Below, in pieces: positions 10,882 to 20,741 of a stretch of 64,000 nucleotides of DNA (position 1 is the stretch's first letter; the number at the start of each line of letters is the position of its first letter). The stretch is from Rhizobium sp. (GTDB lineage Bacteria > Pseudomonadota > Alphaproteobacteria > Rhizobiales > Rhizobiaceae). The position numbers and the translations under genes were made by a program. The stretch covers positions 629,990 to 693,989 of the forward strand of contig PEKW01000002.1 of the NCBI GenBank assembly GCA_002796995.1, in the 5' to 3' direction. Under the pieces are notes generated by a model. It saw only the letters and a list, made by a program, of their open reading frames with translations, did no database searches and had not been told where the DNA came from.

Positions 10882-11508
10882 ATGAGTACCAAGAAGTCGA
10901 ATGGGCGCCTGCAATTGCGCAAGAAGCCGCAGCAGGAACGGAGCATTCAGCGTCTGGACGCGATCATGGAAGCGGCTGTCGAGCTGATTGCCCAAAACGG
11001 CGTCGCCAATCTCAAGATGACGGATCTCGCGGCCCGAGCCGGGGTGCCGATCGGCTCCCTCTATCAGTTCTTTCCCGAGCGCGCCGCCGTCGTGAGGGCG
11101 CTTCACGATCGCCATACCGAACGCGTCGAGAGCGGTGCGCAGCGCGTCTTTTCGAAGGCCACCTCGCTTGCCGAGGCGGAAGCGCTGCTCGGCAAGGCGG
11201 TCGATGACTTCTATGTCACGTTCCGCAACGACCCGATCTATCTGCCCGTCTGGCTGGCGGCGATCTCCGATCCGGACCTGCAGCGTCTGAACACCGATCA
11301 TCAGACGCGGCTGACATCGGTCCTGAGCGCGCTCTTCCGTCCGCTGCTGCCCAAGGACAGCACGATCGATCTCGATCTCCGGGTGATGATGTTCGTCTAC
11401 CTGACCGGGGCGGCGGTCCGCCGCGCCATGATCGAGGACGAGGAGACCGCGCGCCGCATCCTCGACGAATGGAAGAAGAACGTCCAGAAGACCATGTTCA
11501 CGGAGTGA
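10882..11508 (+). CDS. TetR-family transcriptional regulator
   Basis: Cytoplasmic repressor-type protein of 208 residues. A basic N-terminal tail precedes the TetR DNA-binding helices (RLDAIMEAAVELIAQNGVAN, then MTDLAARAGVPIGSLYQFFP at roughly residues 45-65). The all-helical C-terminal half would bind the ligand and dimerise. The ATG at 10882 is preceded by GGACGG. An operator-like palindrome sits in the leader. It stands alone between katG and a convergent LysR gene, so no target is evident apart from itself. The ligand is unknown. Confidence 0.9.
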   Translation: MSTKKSNGRLQLRKKPQQERSIQRLDAIMEAAVELIAQNGVANLKMTDLAARAGVPIGSLYQFFPERAAVVRALHDRHTERVESGAQRVFSKATSLAEAEALLGKAVDDFYVTFRNDPIYLPVWLAAISDPDLQRLNTDHQTRLTSVLSALFRPLLPKDSTIDLDLRVMMFVYLTGAAVRRAMIEDEETARRILDEWKKNVQKTMFTE

Positions 11509-11533
11509 ACCGCGTCCGCGAAATCTCCGGAGC

Positions 11534-12487
11534 CTACCAGCCCGGCATCATGTTGCCGGCCCGCAAGCGCGGATAATAGCGCGGCAGGGTCTTCACGTCG
11601 TTCTCCAGGTCGTCCTCGACGGTGTTCGGCGTGATGTTGTCCAGGCAGGCGGAGATGTGGTCGGTGATTGCGTTCATCAGCGAGGTCGAAAGGCCCGGAC
11701 GCTTCATCAGGCCGATCTGCACCGGCGGCAGCGGCGGGAAGCCGTCGTTCTGCGTCAGCACTTTCATGCCGGTCCTCAGCGCCGATTCCGGCAGGACCGA
11801 GACGGCCATGCCGGCAAGCACGGCGGCCGCGACGACGGTCGACGACCAGCTGGTGAACAGGATCTGGTAGTCGCGCCCGTCGGCGTCGAGCGCCGAACAG
11901 GCCATCTGCCGCCACTGGCAATCCCGGCGACCGACCGCGAGCGGCACCGGCGCGTCGTCCTTCAGCGGATGGTTGGCCGAGCCGACCCAGCAGAGCGGTT
12001 CGGTGCGCACCACGTCGGAGGTCCGGAGCTGCGGATTATGCGTGACCAGCGCGATGTCGAGCTCACCCTTGGCCATCTTCTCCGCGAGGTCCACCGAGGG
12101 TTCGCAGACGATGTAGAGCTCGACGTTCGGATGGGTCTTGGCGAAACGACCGATGATCTCCGGCATGTAGCGGTCGGCATAATCGTCCGGCGTGCCGATC
12201 CTGAGCGTGCCTTCCAGGCGGTTGTCGTCGAAGGCGGCGATCGCCTCCGAATTCAGCCGGATGATGCGGCGCGCATAGTTGAGCAGCTTGTCGCCCTCGG
12301 CCGAGAGGCGGTTGCCGCGGCCGTCCTTGATGAACAGCTGCTTGCCGATGCGTTCTTCCAGCCTTCGCATCTGCATAGACACGGCGGACTGGGTTTTGAA
12401 CACCCGTCCGGCGGCTTTGGTGAAACTGCCTGTGTCGACGATGGCGACGAAGGTCTGGAGCTGATCGATATCGAGGGGCGCCGACAT
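11534..12487 (-). CDS. LysR-family regulator, LrhA/LsrB-like
   Basis: LysR-type regulator of about 317 residues. The helix-turn-helix reads TGSFTKAAGRVFKTQSAVSM, followed by the linker RRLEERIGKQLFIKDGRGN and a substrate-binding fold. The N-terminal sequence LDIDQLQTFVAIVDTGSFT resembles the LrhA group, to which the rhizobial redox and symbiosis regulator LsrB belongs. True orthology cannot be decided here. Start choice is between 12487 and an ATG three codons upstream at 12496; neither has a strong ribosome-binding site. It is divergent from the DUF1127 gene. Confidence 0.88.
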   Translation of the reverse strand: MSAPLDIDQLQTFVAIVDTGSFTKAAGRVFKTQSAVSMQMRRLEERIGKQLFIKDGRGNRLSAEGDKLLNYARRIIRLNSEAIAAFDDNRLEGTLRIGTPDDYADRYMPEIIGRFAKTHPNVELYIVCEPSVDLAEKMAKGELDIALVTHNPQLRTSDVVRTEPLCWVGSANHPLKDDAPVPLAVGRRDCQWRQMACSALDADGRDYQILFTSWSSTVVAAAVLAGMAVSVLPESALRTGMKVLTQNDGFPPLPPVQIGLMKRPGLSTSLMNAITDHISACLDNITPNTVEDDLENDVKTLPRYYPRLRAGNMMPGW

Positions 12488-12684
12488 GAGATACATCCAT
12501 AAGAACGATTGATGCTAACTATTAGAAACATTCGTTGGACTGATCAATACCGTTTCCGCATTGTGAGTATGCAAATTAGCAGACACCGACCGTGCCCCTG
12601 GGCACTGCCGGCCAGACCTGGTTGATCCCTCTCCGTCACGCGGTAGGGGCAGCTCAGACTCGTGCCAATCGAAAGGACAAAGCC

Positions 12685-12984
12685 ATGCGCACGACCGAAC
12701 GGATGATCGAACTCGATATCGCCGAGCCGCAGCTGGGGCTTGCCACCCGCCTGGTGGCCGCGGCCACGCGTGTGAAGTCCGTCTGGCGTGCCATCCGCAA
12801 CCGACGTGCCGCGAACCGCCTTGCCGATCTCGACGACTTCCAGCTCAGGGACATCGGCCTTAGCCGTATCGATGTCGAGCAGGCCCTGAAGTTGTCCGGC
12901 TTTGCGGACGATCCTTCGCAGCTTCTGTCGCGCTCTGCCCGCAACCGGTCGCGGCGCGCGCTGCGCGGACTGGCGCTCGATTGA
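12685..12984 (+). CDS. DUF1127 small basic protein
   Basis: A 99-residue protein ending in a DUF1127 motif (RRAANRLADLDDFQLRDIGL, then SRIDVEQAL) and an arginine-rich tail. In rhizobia and agrobacteria, DUF1127 proteins are short arginine-rich factors; some affect RNA turnover, phosphate-related gene expression or stress responses. GAAAGGA precedes the ATG at 12685, and an in-frame start at 12592 would add 31 residues unlike the family. A stem-loop terminator follows. The longer than usual N-terminal half may indicate a two-part protein, but nothing in it is recognisable. Confidence 0.82.
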   Translation: MRTTERMIELDIAEPQLGLATRLVAAATRVKSVWRAIRNRRAANRLADLDDFQLRDIGLSRIDVEQALKLSGFADDPSQLLSRSARNRSRRALRGLALD

Positions 12985-13035
12985 ACCGAACACCTCCCAT
13001 CCCCGCAGGGTGATAGCCAATAAACCCTGCCGCTT

Positions 13036-13070
13036 GCCCGGTCATGGTCCGCCATGCCGGGCATTTTTTT
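13036..13070 (+). terminator. Rho-independent terminator after the DUF1127 gene
   Basis: GCCCGGTCATGG pairs with CCATGCCGGGC through one bulged base, and the stem is followed by seven T. Confidence 0.85.
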
Positions 13071-13195
13071 GTCCGGACGCGCGGGAAATCGACGGCTGTC
13101 CACAGGCTTGCTACGCGTCAGTAACGGCTTGCTAACGCTGTTCTGAAACCATGGCGGGCAAAGCAGCCATTCGGATTTTCCGCGGAGCCTTTGAC

Positions 13196-15673
13196 ATGCG
13201 CATTTCCAGGAAGCTGCCGCTCGCGGCGGCCCTTTTCGCTCTCGTCTCCTTGAGCGCCTCGATGGCGATCAATTTCTATCTCGAGAGCCGCATCCTGACC
13301 GATCAGGTCTACCAGAAGCTGGAGGCGACGGCCGACGGCCGGCGCAACGAGGCGAGGGGCTATCTCGACAGCATCCGGCTCGACATGTCATCGCTCGCCT
13401 CGAGCTTCACCACGCAGCAGGCGCTGTACGGTTTCACCGGAGCGATGAACTTCCTCGGCGACGATCCCGTCAGGGAACTGCACGCCCGCTATATCGACGG
13501 CAACCCGAATGCCGAGGGCGAGAAATACAAGCTCGATACCGCCAAGAAGGACGCCTATGACCGCGCCCACAAGCAGTATCACTCCTCATTTCTTAAGCAT
13601 CTGCAGGCGCAGGGCTATTACGACCTCTTCCTGATCAACCCGGCTGGCACCATCGTCTACACGGTGATGAAGGAGCGGGACTACGGCACGAACCTGCTGA
13701 ACGGTCCCCACAAGGACAGCGGCCTTGGCCATGTGTTCCAGAAGGCGCTGAAGGCCGAAGGCGGCGTGGTCTCCATGTCGGAATTCGAATCCTATGCGCC
13801 GTCCAAGGGCGCCGCTGCTTCCTTCGTCGCAACGCCGATCCTGCAGAACGGCCGGACCATCGGCGTGCTCGCCTACCAGTTGCCCAACGACCGGTTCAAC
13901 ACGCTCTATGCGAACAAGAAGGGCCTGGGCAAAACCGGCGAGACCATTCTCGTCAGCACCACCGGCCAGGTCGTCAACGACAGCGCCCATACCGCCGAGA
14001 ACGACGCGCTTGCCGCCCGGATCGACACGCCGCTGGTCGCCGAAGCGGTCGCCGGCCGCGAGGCGCTCGGCGACATTTCCGGCTATCGCGACATGAAGAG
14101 CTTTGCCGCCGCCTCGCCGCTGAGCTTCGGCGGCGCGCAATTCGCCGTCATCGCCCTGATCGGCGAGGACGAGGTCAATGCCGACCTGTTCAGCAATGCC
14201 CTGACCTCGGTCGGCTTTGGCCTGCTGCTGATCGTCATCGGCTCGGCGGTCGCCGTGGTCTACTCACGCACCCTGACCGGACCGATTTCGCGCCTGGTCA
14301 ATTCGATGGAGGAGCTGGCCGGCGGCAATACCGCGATCGTGCTCGAGGGCGAGGACCGCCAGGACGAGATCGGCGACATGGCGCGTTCGGTCGCGGTGTT
14401 CCGCCGCGCCGAGATCGACAAGCGCGAGCTGGAAGCCGAAACGGAACATCGCCGTTCGGCGAGCGAGGGCGAGCGCCGCGAGCGCGACGCCGAGAAGGCC
14501 GCCGAACAGGCGCGCCTCACCGAAACGGTCGAGACCCTGGGCGCCGCCCTGCAGCGGCTGGCCAGCGGCGACCTGACGGCGACGATCGACAAGCCCTTCG
14601 CCAGCGGCCTTGACCGCCTGCGTGTCGACTTCAACGCCTCGCTCGAACGCCTGTCGCACACAATCGCCGCCGTGCACGGCAGCGTCTCCGACATCAACCA
14701 GAAGAGCGGCAAGGTCAGTTCCTCGACCTCCGATCTCTCCAAGCGTTCCGAACAGCAGGCCGCCGTCCTGGTCCAGACGTCTTCGGCCGTCCGCCAGATC
14801 ATGGAGGCGATCCGTCACTCGACCGAGAGGGCGGAGACCGCATCGCAGCTGGCTCGCGAGGCGCGGATCAATTCCGACCGCTCCGGCGAAATCGTCGGCG
14901 GTGCCGTCAATGCGATGGAGCGGATCGAGAATGCCTCGAGCGAGATCTCCAAGATCATCAACGTCATCGACGAGATCGCCTTCCAGACGAACCTTTTGGC
15001 GCTCAATGCCGGCGTCGAGGCGGCCCGCGCGGGTGAAGCCGGCAAGGGTTTTGCCGTCGTCGCCCAGGAAGTGCGGGAACTCGCCCAGCGTTCGGCCAAT
15101 GCCGCAAAGGACATCAAGTCGCTGATCACCAAGTCCGGCGAGGAAGTGGCGAACGGCGTCGGTCTGGTCAAGCAGACCGGCGACGTCCTCTCCTCGATCG
15201 CCGGCCAGGTGGTGCAGATCGGCGACCACATCCACTCGATCGCCGGCGCCGCCCGCGAACAGTCGACCGGCCTCAAGGAAGTGACCGCGGCGGTCGCCCG
15301 CATGGAAGACGTGACGCAACAGAACGCCCGCGCCGCCGAGCAGACCAATGCCGAAATGACGGCGCTCACCCATGATGCCGAGACGCTCGCCGGCCTCGTC
15401 GGGCAGTTCACCGTCGAAAAGGGCATGTCTTCGGTGACGGAGCGTTTTGCCGACATGCGCGACAAGAGCTTCTCCATGGCCGATCGCACCTTCGCCCCGG
15501 TCGCACCGGCAAAGCCGGTCAAGCCGCTGATCCCGCGTGTCGCCCCGGCCGGACCGGGCAACCGGGCCTTCTCCTCTCCGGCCAAGGCCCTGCTCGACAA
15601 GCTGTCGACCGGTTTCTCCAAGGCCGCGCCGCCGTCGATGGACAAGGGCGGCGAGAACTGGGAAGAGTTCTGA
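13196..15673 (+). CDS. Methyl-accepting chemotaxis protein with CheR-docking tail
   Basis: Transmembrane chemoreceptor of 825 residues. TM1 is near residues 8-28, followed by an extracytoplasmic sensor of about 300 residues with Cache-like features ([25 protein letters not shown]). TM2 is near 335-358, then a HAMP domain to about 412 and a second HAMP-like unit near 440-490. The signalling hairpin tip is near 590-645 ([19 protein letters not shown]). The last residues are NWEEF, matching the xWxxF pentapeptide that tethers CheR/CheB. The ATG at 13196 puts TM1 at the N terminus; GGAG lies nearby. No che genes lie in the window, so this is an orphan receptor with unknown ligand. Confidence 0.95.
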   Translation: MRISRKLPLAAALFALVSLSASMAINFYLESRILTDQVYQKLEATADGRRNEARGYLDSIRLDMSSLASSFTTQQALYGFTGAMNFLGDDPVRELHARYIDGNPNAEGEKYKLDTAKKDAYDRAHKQYHSSFLKHLQAQGYYDLFLINPAGTIVYTVMKERDYGTNLLNGPHKDSGLGHVFQKALKAEGGVVSMSEFESYAPSKGAAASFVATPILQNGRTIGVLAYQLPNDRFNTLYANKKGLGKTGETILVSTTGQVVNDSAHTAENDALAARIDTPLVAEAVAGREALGDISGYRDMKSFAAASPLSFGGAQFAVIALIGEDEVNADLFSNALTSVGFGLLLIVIGSAVAVVYSRTLTGPISRLVNSMEELAGGNTAIVLEGEDRQDEIGDMARSVAVFRRAEIDKRELEAETEHRRSASEGERRERDAEKAAEQARLTETVETLGAALQRLASGDLTATIDKPFASGLDRLRVDFNASLERLSHTIAAVHGSVSDINQKSGKVSSSTSDLSKRSEQQAAVLVQTSSAVRQIMEAIRHSTERAETASQLAREARINSDRSGEIVGGAVNAMERIENASSEISKIINVIDEIAFQTNLLALNAGVEAARAGEAGKGFAVVAQEVRELAQRSANAAKDIKSLITKSGEEVANGVGLVKQTGDVLSSIAGQVVQIGDHIHSIAGAAREQSTGLKEVTAAVARMEDVTQQNARAAEQTNAEMTALTHDAETLAGLVGQFTVEKGMSSVTERFADMRDKSFSMADRTFAPVAPAKPVKPLIPRVAPAGPGNRAFSSPAKALLDKLSTGFSKAAPPSMDKGGENWEEF

Positions 15674-15696
15674 GGAGCCGTGGACGGTAAACGAAA

Positions 15697-15722
15697 TAAG
15701 GGCGGCCTTGGGCCGCCCTTTC
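15697..15722 (+). terminator. Rho-independent terminator of the chemoreceptor gene
   Basis: AAGGGCGGCC and GGCCGCCCTT form a perfect 10-bp stem with a three-base loop, followed by a short T-rich stretch. Confidence 0.82.
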
Positions 15723-15751
15723 TGTATCTGCCTCGATCTGCCGGCCTTCGC

Positions 15752-16651
15752 TCAGGCCTTGGGCTCCGGCGGCGCGGCATCCGGTGAAGGCTCTGCCTTC
15801 TTCTGTCCATTGGCGTTGAGGTAGCTGTCGAAGATCTGTTCCATGCTCTTCTGGTAGTTCTTCTGAACCTCCAGCCCGCTGTCGAACATCACGTTCATCA
15901 GTTCAGTCACCTTGGCCGCGGGCGCAGCGTCCGCCTCCGGCTTCGGGGCATCCTTGGCGGCAGGCGCGCCTGCTGCCGGCGCTCCGTAAGTGCCGGCCAT
16001 CATGTCCTGGAAGGCCTTGGCGAAGGGATTGTCGAAGAAGGGATTGCCGCCCTGCGGCGCCTGCGGCTTCTGGGCGGCGCCCATCATGTCCTGGAAAGCC
16101 TGGGTGAAAGGATTGTCGAAGAAGGTCGGCTGCTTCGGTGCCGGCTTGGGCTGGAAGCCGGTGCTCTCGAGCCACTGCTGCATCATCGCGCCCATCGGCG
16201 TTCCGGCAAAGGGATTGGCATCGGCCATCTGACCAGTCGTCTGCTTGAACAGGCCGCCCATGATCGCGTCGGCCATGACCGGCAGCATCTGCTTCAGCAC
16301 TTCCTGGCCGACGCCGGTGAACTGGGCCGCCTGGGCGGCGATGGCGCGCGACACTTCCTTGGAGCCGAACAGTTTCTCCAGAACCTGGTTGCCGTCGGCA
16401 ATGCCCTGCGGCGTGAAGGCCTTGTTCATATCCTCGAAATATTTAGCATAGCTGCCCGAGGCCATGGCGCCGATCAGGGCGGAGAAGTCGTAAGGATTGG
16501 CGGAGTTGCGCTTGAACCCGGAGGAAAAGGCCGGCATCAGCGCGGCCATGGCCTTCGTCGCCTGTTCCTGCGCCAGGTTGAACTGGCTGGCCATGGCTTC
16601 CATGGCCGTTCCGTTCTGTGCCCGCAGCATCATGTCAAAAAGTGGCAACAT
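15752..16651 (-). CDS. DUF937 protein with duplicated FFDNPF motif
   Basis: A 299-residue protein whose first 150 residues match the DUF937 pattern: repeated helical segments such as ATKAMAALMPAFSSGFKRN and a GSKEVSRAIAAQAAQFTG block. The second half carries two near-identical units, TFFDNPFTQAFQDMMG and PFFDNPFAKAFQDMMAG, separated by a Gln/Pro-rich linker. It ends in an Ala/Pro/Lys/Glu-rich tail and a DSGLEVQKNYQKSMEQIFD helix. The function of DUF937 is unknown. The gene lies 134 bases downstream of gshA on the same strand. The start at 16651 is the only sensible ATG. Confidence 0.85.
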   Translation of the reverse strand: MLPLFDMMLRAQNGTAMEAMASQFNLAQEQATKAMAALMPAFSSGFKRNSANPYDFSALIGAMASGSYAKYFEDMNKAFTPQGIADGNQVLEKLFGSKEVSRAIAAQAAQFTGVGQEVLKQMLPVMADAIMGGLFKQTTGQMADANPFAGTPMGAMMQQWLESTGFQPKPAPKQPTFFDNPFTQAFQDMMGAAQKPQAPQGGNPFFDNPFAKAFQDMMAGTYGAPAAGAPAAKDAPKPEADAAPAAKVTELMNVMFDSGLEVQKNYQKSMEQIFDSYLNANGQKKAEPSPDAAPPEPKA

Positions 16652-16752
16652 CGGCGTCCTTCCCCCGTGCTCGCAACGCAGTTCGACGCACTATAGCGGG
16701 AAAAGAGCAGGCGCAAACCGGTTTTTCCCGCGCGCCGCGAGCGAGGAGAAGG

Positions 16753-16777
16753 GACGCCGCGGGTTCGAGGCGGCGTC
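16753..16777 (-). terminator. Hairpin after gshA
   Basis: GACGCCGC and GCGGCGTC form a perfect 8-bp stem with a nine-base loop just after the gshA stop codon. No T-run follows, so it may only stabilise or attenuate the transcript. Confidence 0.4.
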
Positions 16778-16785
16778 GCAGACCG

Positions 16786-18159
16786 TCAGTACTGGTATTC
16801 GTCGAAGACCGGGTCGACCTTGCCGTTCCACCGGCCGTGGTAGAGCGAGAGCAGATCGTCGGCCAGGGTCGTGCGCTTGGCCACCACCTCGTCGAGGGGG
16901 CCGAGGAAGACGCTCTCGTCCTGACCGTCGACGTTGAGGCGGCCGCGGCTGACCAGTCCCTGGCGGGACAGCGAGACGACGTCGCGCGCCACGTCCAGCA
17001 GGCTCCGGCCGGCGATGTCGGCCTTCAGCCCCTTGGCCGGAACGGCATCGCGAAGCGCATTGACCTCGGCGAAGCTCCAAGCGCGGGTCAACTGGTCAGC
17101 ACCCTCGAGCGCCGCGTCGTCATAGAGCAGGCCGACCCAGAAGGCGGGCAGCGCGCAGATGCGCCGCCACGGCCCGCCGTCGGCGCCGCGCATTTCGAGG
17201 AAGCGCTTCAGCCTGACATCGGGGAACAGCGTCGAAAGATGGTTGGTCCAGTCGCCGAGCGTGGGTTCCCAGGCGGCGATCTCACCCTTCAGCGCGCCCG
17301 CCATGAACTGGCGGAAGGTGACATGGGTGCAGTCGTGATAACGGCCGTCCCGCACGATGAAATACATCGGTACGTCGAGCGCCCAATCGACATAGTCGGC
17401 AAAGCCGAAATCGTCATCGAGCGTGAAGGGCAGGATGCCGGCACGGGCATTATCGGTGTCGCGCCAGATCTCGCCGCGCCAGGACAGGAGGCCGTTCGGC
17501 TTGCCCTCGGTAAAGGGCGAGGCGGCGAAGAGCGCGGTAGCCAGCGGCTGCAGCTTCATGCCGACCCGCATCTTGCGGCGCATGTCGGCTTCCGAGGAAA
17601 AGTCGAGGTTCACCTGAATGGTGCAGGTGCGGTACATCATGTCGAGGCCGTGGCTGCCGACCTTCGGCATGTAGCGCGTCATGATCTCGTAGCGCGACTT
17701 CGGCATGCGCGGCGTCTCGTCCAGCGTCCATTTCGGGCTGCCGCCGATACCGAGGAAACGGATGCCCATCGGTTCCGCCACTTCGCGCACCGCCGCCAGA
17801 TGCTGGTTCGATTCCCGGCAGGTGTCATGCAGCGTTTCGACCGGTGCGCCCGACAGCTCGAACTGCCCGCCCGGCTCGATCGAGATCGCGCCCATGCCGT
17901 GCGCTTCGGCAAGCCCGATGATGTTGTCGCCGTCCATGATCGGATCCCAGCCGGTCTTGGCCTGCATGCCGAGCAGCAGCGCCCGGATGCCGGCCTCGCC
18001 GAAATAGGGAACCGGGCTGTTGTCGGCGCGGAAGAAGGCGAATTTCTCGTGCTCAGTACCGATACGGAACGCCTCTTTCGGCTTGCAACCACCTGCAAGG
18101 TAGTCCGCCATCTGAGCAACGGAAGTAAGGGGCGTATCGTCGGTGGTATCACGAGCCAT
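16786..18159 (-). CDS. gshA: Glutamate-cysteine ligase
   Basis: Catalyses ATP-dependent gamma-glutamylcysteine formation, the first step of glutathione synthesis. The 457-residue product belongs to the plant-like class found in alphaproteobacteria. The characteristic segments FRIGTEHEKFAF and SIEPGGQFELSGAP are present, as is the conserved MYRTCTIQVNLDF. The ATG at 18159 gives the expected length. It sits downstream of rsmE (164 bases) and the phosphate transporter on the same strand, so partial cotranscription is possible. Glutathione supply fits the oxidative-stress genes elsewhere in the window. Confidence 0.96.
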   Translation of the reverse strand: MARDTTDDTPLTSVAQMADYLAGGCKPKEAFRIGTEHEKFAFFRADNSPVPYFGEAGIRALLLGMQAKTGWDPIMDGDNIIGLAEAHGMGAISIEPGGQFELSGAPVETLHDTCRESNQHLAAVREVAEPMGIRFLGIGGSPKWTLDETPRMPKSRYEIMTRYMPKVGSHGLDMMYRTCTIQVNLDFSSEADMRRKMRVGMKLQPLATALFAASPFTEGKPNGLLSWRGEIWRDTDNARAGILPFTLDDDFGFADYVDWALDVPMYFIVRDGRYHDCTHVTFRQFMAGALKGEIAAWEPTLGDWTNHLSTLFPDVRLKRFLEMRGADGGPWRRICALPAFWVGLLYDDAALEGADQLTRAWSFAEVNALRDAVPAKGLKADIAGRSLLDVARDVVSLSRQGLVSRGRLNVDGQDESVFLGPLDEVVAKRTTLADDLLSLYHGRWNGKVDPVFDEYQY

Positions 18160-18323
18160 GGATCAAACCTTGTTTGGCGTCGCCGGCACGCGCACCGGCC
18201 CATAAGGCAAGGTGATTGGACCGGATTTTGGGGCGGCGCAAGTGAAAATCTCTTAAACTCAAGTCAAAAAAACGCCGCCTGCACGAGTCTCCGACCAATG
18301 TCTCAATGGACGGGAAGGGGCGT

Positions 18324-19061
18324 CTAGTGCCAGTCGCCAATCGCCGCCTGGACCACGGCGAGCGCCGCCACGGCGGCGGTGTCGGCCCTGAGGATACGGG
18401 GGCCGAGCGGGATGGCGGTGACGAAGGGCAGCGAGCGCAACAGAAGCCGTTCCTCGTCGGAAAAGCCGCCCTCGGGCCCGACCAGGAGGGCCAGCCGCCG
18501 CTCCTCGATGCGCGATAACGCCGCAAGCGGATTCTGGGTCTCGCTGTCCTCGTCGCAGAAGATGATGCGCCGCTCCGAAGACCAGCCTTCGAGCAGGTCC
18601 TTCAGCTTCTGCGGCGCCGCCACTTTCGGGATCGCCAGCACGCCGCACTGCTCCGCCGCCTCGACCGCATTGGCCTGCAGCCGCTCCAGGCTGGTGATCT
18701 TGCCCTGCACGTGCTGGGTCATCACCGGTTGCAGGAGACCCGCCCCCATCTCGACCGCCTTCTGCACCAGATAGTCCATCCGGCCGACCTTGAGCGGCGC
18801 GAACAGGAACTGCAGGTCGCAGTCATCAGGTTGCGGGCGGGTCAGTTCGACGGGTGTCAGCTGGATCTTCTTGCGGCTCGGAAAGGTAAGCGTCGCCTTC
18901 CACTCTCCGTCGCGGCCGTTGAAGAGCAGGATCTCTGCGCCCTCCTGCAGACGCAGCACGTTGGCGAGATAGTTGAACTGTTCGGGGCTGGCCTCGATAC
19001 CTTTTTCCAGGCCGAGATCGGCCTCGACATAGAGCCTTTGCATCCGGTAGTTCGCGCGCAT
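18324..19061 (-). CDS. rsmE: 16S rRNA m3U1498 methyltransferase RsmE
   Basis: SPOUT-class enzyme that methylates U1498 of 16S rRNA. The 245-residue product has an N-terminal PUA-like domain ([19 protein letters not shown]). It ends in a trefoil-knot SAM site seen as [13 protein letters not shown] and [17 protein letters not shown]. The ATG at 19061 ([11 protein letters not shown]) is chosen because rhizobial RsmE proteins begin this way; upstream in-frame codons run into the preceding gene. It starts 13 bases after the transporter stop codon, so the two are probably cotranscribed, and it precedes gshA. Confidence 0.95.
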   Translation of the reverse strand: MRANYRMQRLYVEADLGLEKGIEASPEQFNYLANVLRLQEGAEILLFNGRDGEWKATLTFPSRKKIQLTPVELTRPQPDDCDLQFLFAPLKVGRMDYLVQKAVEMGAGLLQPVMTQHVQGKITSLERLQANAVEAAEQCGVLAIPKVAAPQKLKDLLEGWSSERRIIFCDEDSETQNPLAALSRIEERRLALLVGPEGGFSDEERLLLRSLPFVTAIPLGPRILRADTAAVAALAVVQAAIGDWH

Positions 19062-19074
19062 GTCCGTGTCCGCC

Positions 19075-20580
19075 TTAGAGGAAGAGCAGATACATAACCC
19101 AGTAGAGCAGGGCTGCAAGCCCTGCCGATGCCGGTACGGTGATGATCCAGGCCGCGACGATCGTCATGAAATGCGAACGTCGCACGAGATAGCGGCGGCG
19201 CAGTTCGTCCGGGTTGCGCTCCGGCACGTCCTCGATCTCCCAGTGATCTGCCTTCATGCGCATGTAGGCAATGCGTCGCTTGGAATTGCGCGTATACCAC
19301 TCGCGGAAGAATCCGACTCCGAACACGGCGCCGACGGCGATATGGGTCGAGCTGACCGGGAGCCCGAGCCAGGAGGCGACGATCACGGTCAGGGCCGCCG
19401 AAAGCGCCACGCAGAAGGCCCGCATCGGGTTGAGCTTGGTAATCTGCTCGCCGACCAGCCGGATCAGCCTGGGGCCGAACAGCAGAAGCCCCAGCGAGAT
19501 GCCGGCCGCGCCGATCACCATGACCCAGAGCGGAATCTGCACCTCCGCGGCGATCTCGTGCGCCTGAGCGGAGTGAACGATCGCAGAAAGCGGGCCAATG
19601 GCATTGGCAACGTCGTTAGCGCCGTGAGCAAAGGACAGAAGTGCAGCAGACATGATCAGCGGCAGGCGGAACAGCTTGCGCAGCGACTGGTTCCGGTTCT
19701 CCAGACCGATTGCCTGACGCCGGATGAGCGGCACGCTGGCAAGCCACGCCAGACCGCCGCAGACAAGGCCGATCAGGAGGGCGGTCAGCAGATTTATGGT
19801 GATGACCTTGTTCAACCCCTTGAGCGCCAGGTAGGCGGCGAACGAGCCGACCATCACCGCATTCAGGACCGGTACCCATCGCCTGGCCGCCCCGATCTTG
19901 TCCTGGCGGTAGATGATGAACTCCTTGATGAAGGCAAGGAACAGCGCGGCGATGACGCCGCCCAAAAGCGGCGAGATCACCCAGCTGGCAGCGATGCTGA
20001 CCATCGATTCCCAGTTGATGGCGCCGAAGCCGGCGGCAACGATGCCTGATCCCATCACCCCGCCGACGACGGCATGGGTGGTCGAGACGGGTGCGCCGAG
20101 CCACGTGGCAAGGTTCACCCACAGCGCAGATGAGAGGAGCGCGGCCATCATCGCCAGGGAAAACACGGTCGGGTCTCCAACCTGGGCCGGATCGACGATG
20201 CCCTTCGAGATCGTCGAAACGACATCGCCTCCGGCGATCATCGCGCCGGCCGTCTCGAAGATTGCCGCGATGATCAGAGCGGTGGTCATCGTCATGGCGC
20301 GTGACCCGACCGCGGGGCCGACATTGTTTGTGACGTCGTTGGCGCCGATGTTCATCGCCATGTAGGCACCGATGGCGGCGGCGGAGACCACCATGATCGC
20401 GCCCGGCTGGTTCATCCCGTAAAGGCCGGCAAAGAGCGTCGCAAGGATCAGGAAGATCAGGCCGATGCCAAGTGGCGCATAGGTTCGTGAAACGTGCTGC
20501 GTCGCCTCTTCGACAAAGGTAATCTTGTCCAGGTCCTTGTCGAGGGTAGGCTTGACAAGCTTCGGCGTAGACTTGGCCAT
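19075..20580 (-). CDS. pit: PiT-family inorganic phosphate transporter
   Basis: Low-affinity inner-membrane phosphate (metal-phosphate) symporter of 501 residues. The two inverted PiT signature repeats are clear: [19 protein letters not shown] in the N-terminal half and [16 protein letters not shown] in the C-terminal half. About ten to twelve hydrophobic segments are spread over both halves. An approximately 30-residue cytoplasmic N terminus and a long central loop make it longer than the usual 330-residue Pit. The ATG at 20580 is used. A Pho box lies 143 bases upstream on the same strand, so PhoB control is likely; rhizobial PhoB is known to repress another pit operon. rsmE follows 13 bases later. 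Confidence 0.95.
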   Translation of the reverse strand: MAKSTPKLVKPTLDKDLDKITFVEEATQHVSRTYAPLGIGLIFLILATLFAGLYGMNQPGAIMVVSAAAIGAYMAMNIGANDVTNNVGPAVGSRAMTMTTALIIAAIFETAGAMIAGGDVVSTISKGIVDPAQVGDPTVFSLAMMAALLSSALWVNLATWLGAPVSTTHAVVGGVMGSGIVAAGFGAINWESMVSIAASWVISPLLGGVIAALFLAFIKEFIIYRQDKIGAARRWVPVLNAVMVGSFAAYLALKGLNKVITINLLTALLIGLVCGGLAWLASVPLIRRQAIGLENRNQSLRKLFRLPLIMSAALLSFAHGANDVANAIGPLSAIVHSAQAHEIAAEVQIPLWVMVIGAAGISLGLLLFGPRLIRLVGEQITKLNPMRAFCVALSAALTVIVASWLGLPVSSTHIAVGAVFGVGFFREWYTRNSKRRIAYMRMKADHWEIEDVPERNPDELRRRYLVRRSHFMTIVAAWIITVPASAGLAALLYWVMYLLFL

Positions 20581-20722
20581 CAATAGTTCTCGCTTGCGGA
20601 GCGCCGGTCAGGCGGGTCCGAGGAATTGTCTGTGCTGCGGAGGAAGAACGACGGGCCCTCAAGGGCGTGCCGCTATGCTCCTGTCTGCCGACTGCCTAGT
20701 GGCAAATGCTCTCTGCTTCAAT

Positions 20723-20740
20723 ATGACAGTTATGTGACAG
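20723..20740 (-). promoter_or_regulatory. Pho box upstream of pit
   Basis: On the minus strand CTGTCACATAACTGTCAT consists of two CTGTCA repeats with an 11-base period, matching the PhoB consensus at essentially every fixed position. It lies directly after the NUDIX stop codon, 143 bases before the pit start. Confidence 0.72.
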
Positions 20741-20741
20741 G

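Noticed and set aside
12497..12684. Specific LysR operator between the LrhA-like regulator and the DUF1127 gene
   Set aside because: Several partial T-N11-A matches exist in this A+T-richer leader, but none forms a convincing dyad.
16618..18327. 569-codon plus-strand frame opposite gshA
   Set aside because: Low-complexity antisense frame; GshA on the minus strand is full length with family motifs.
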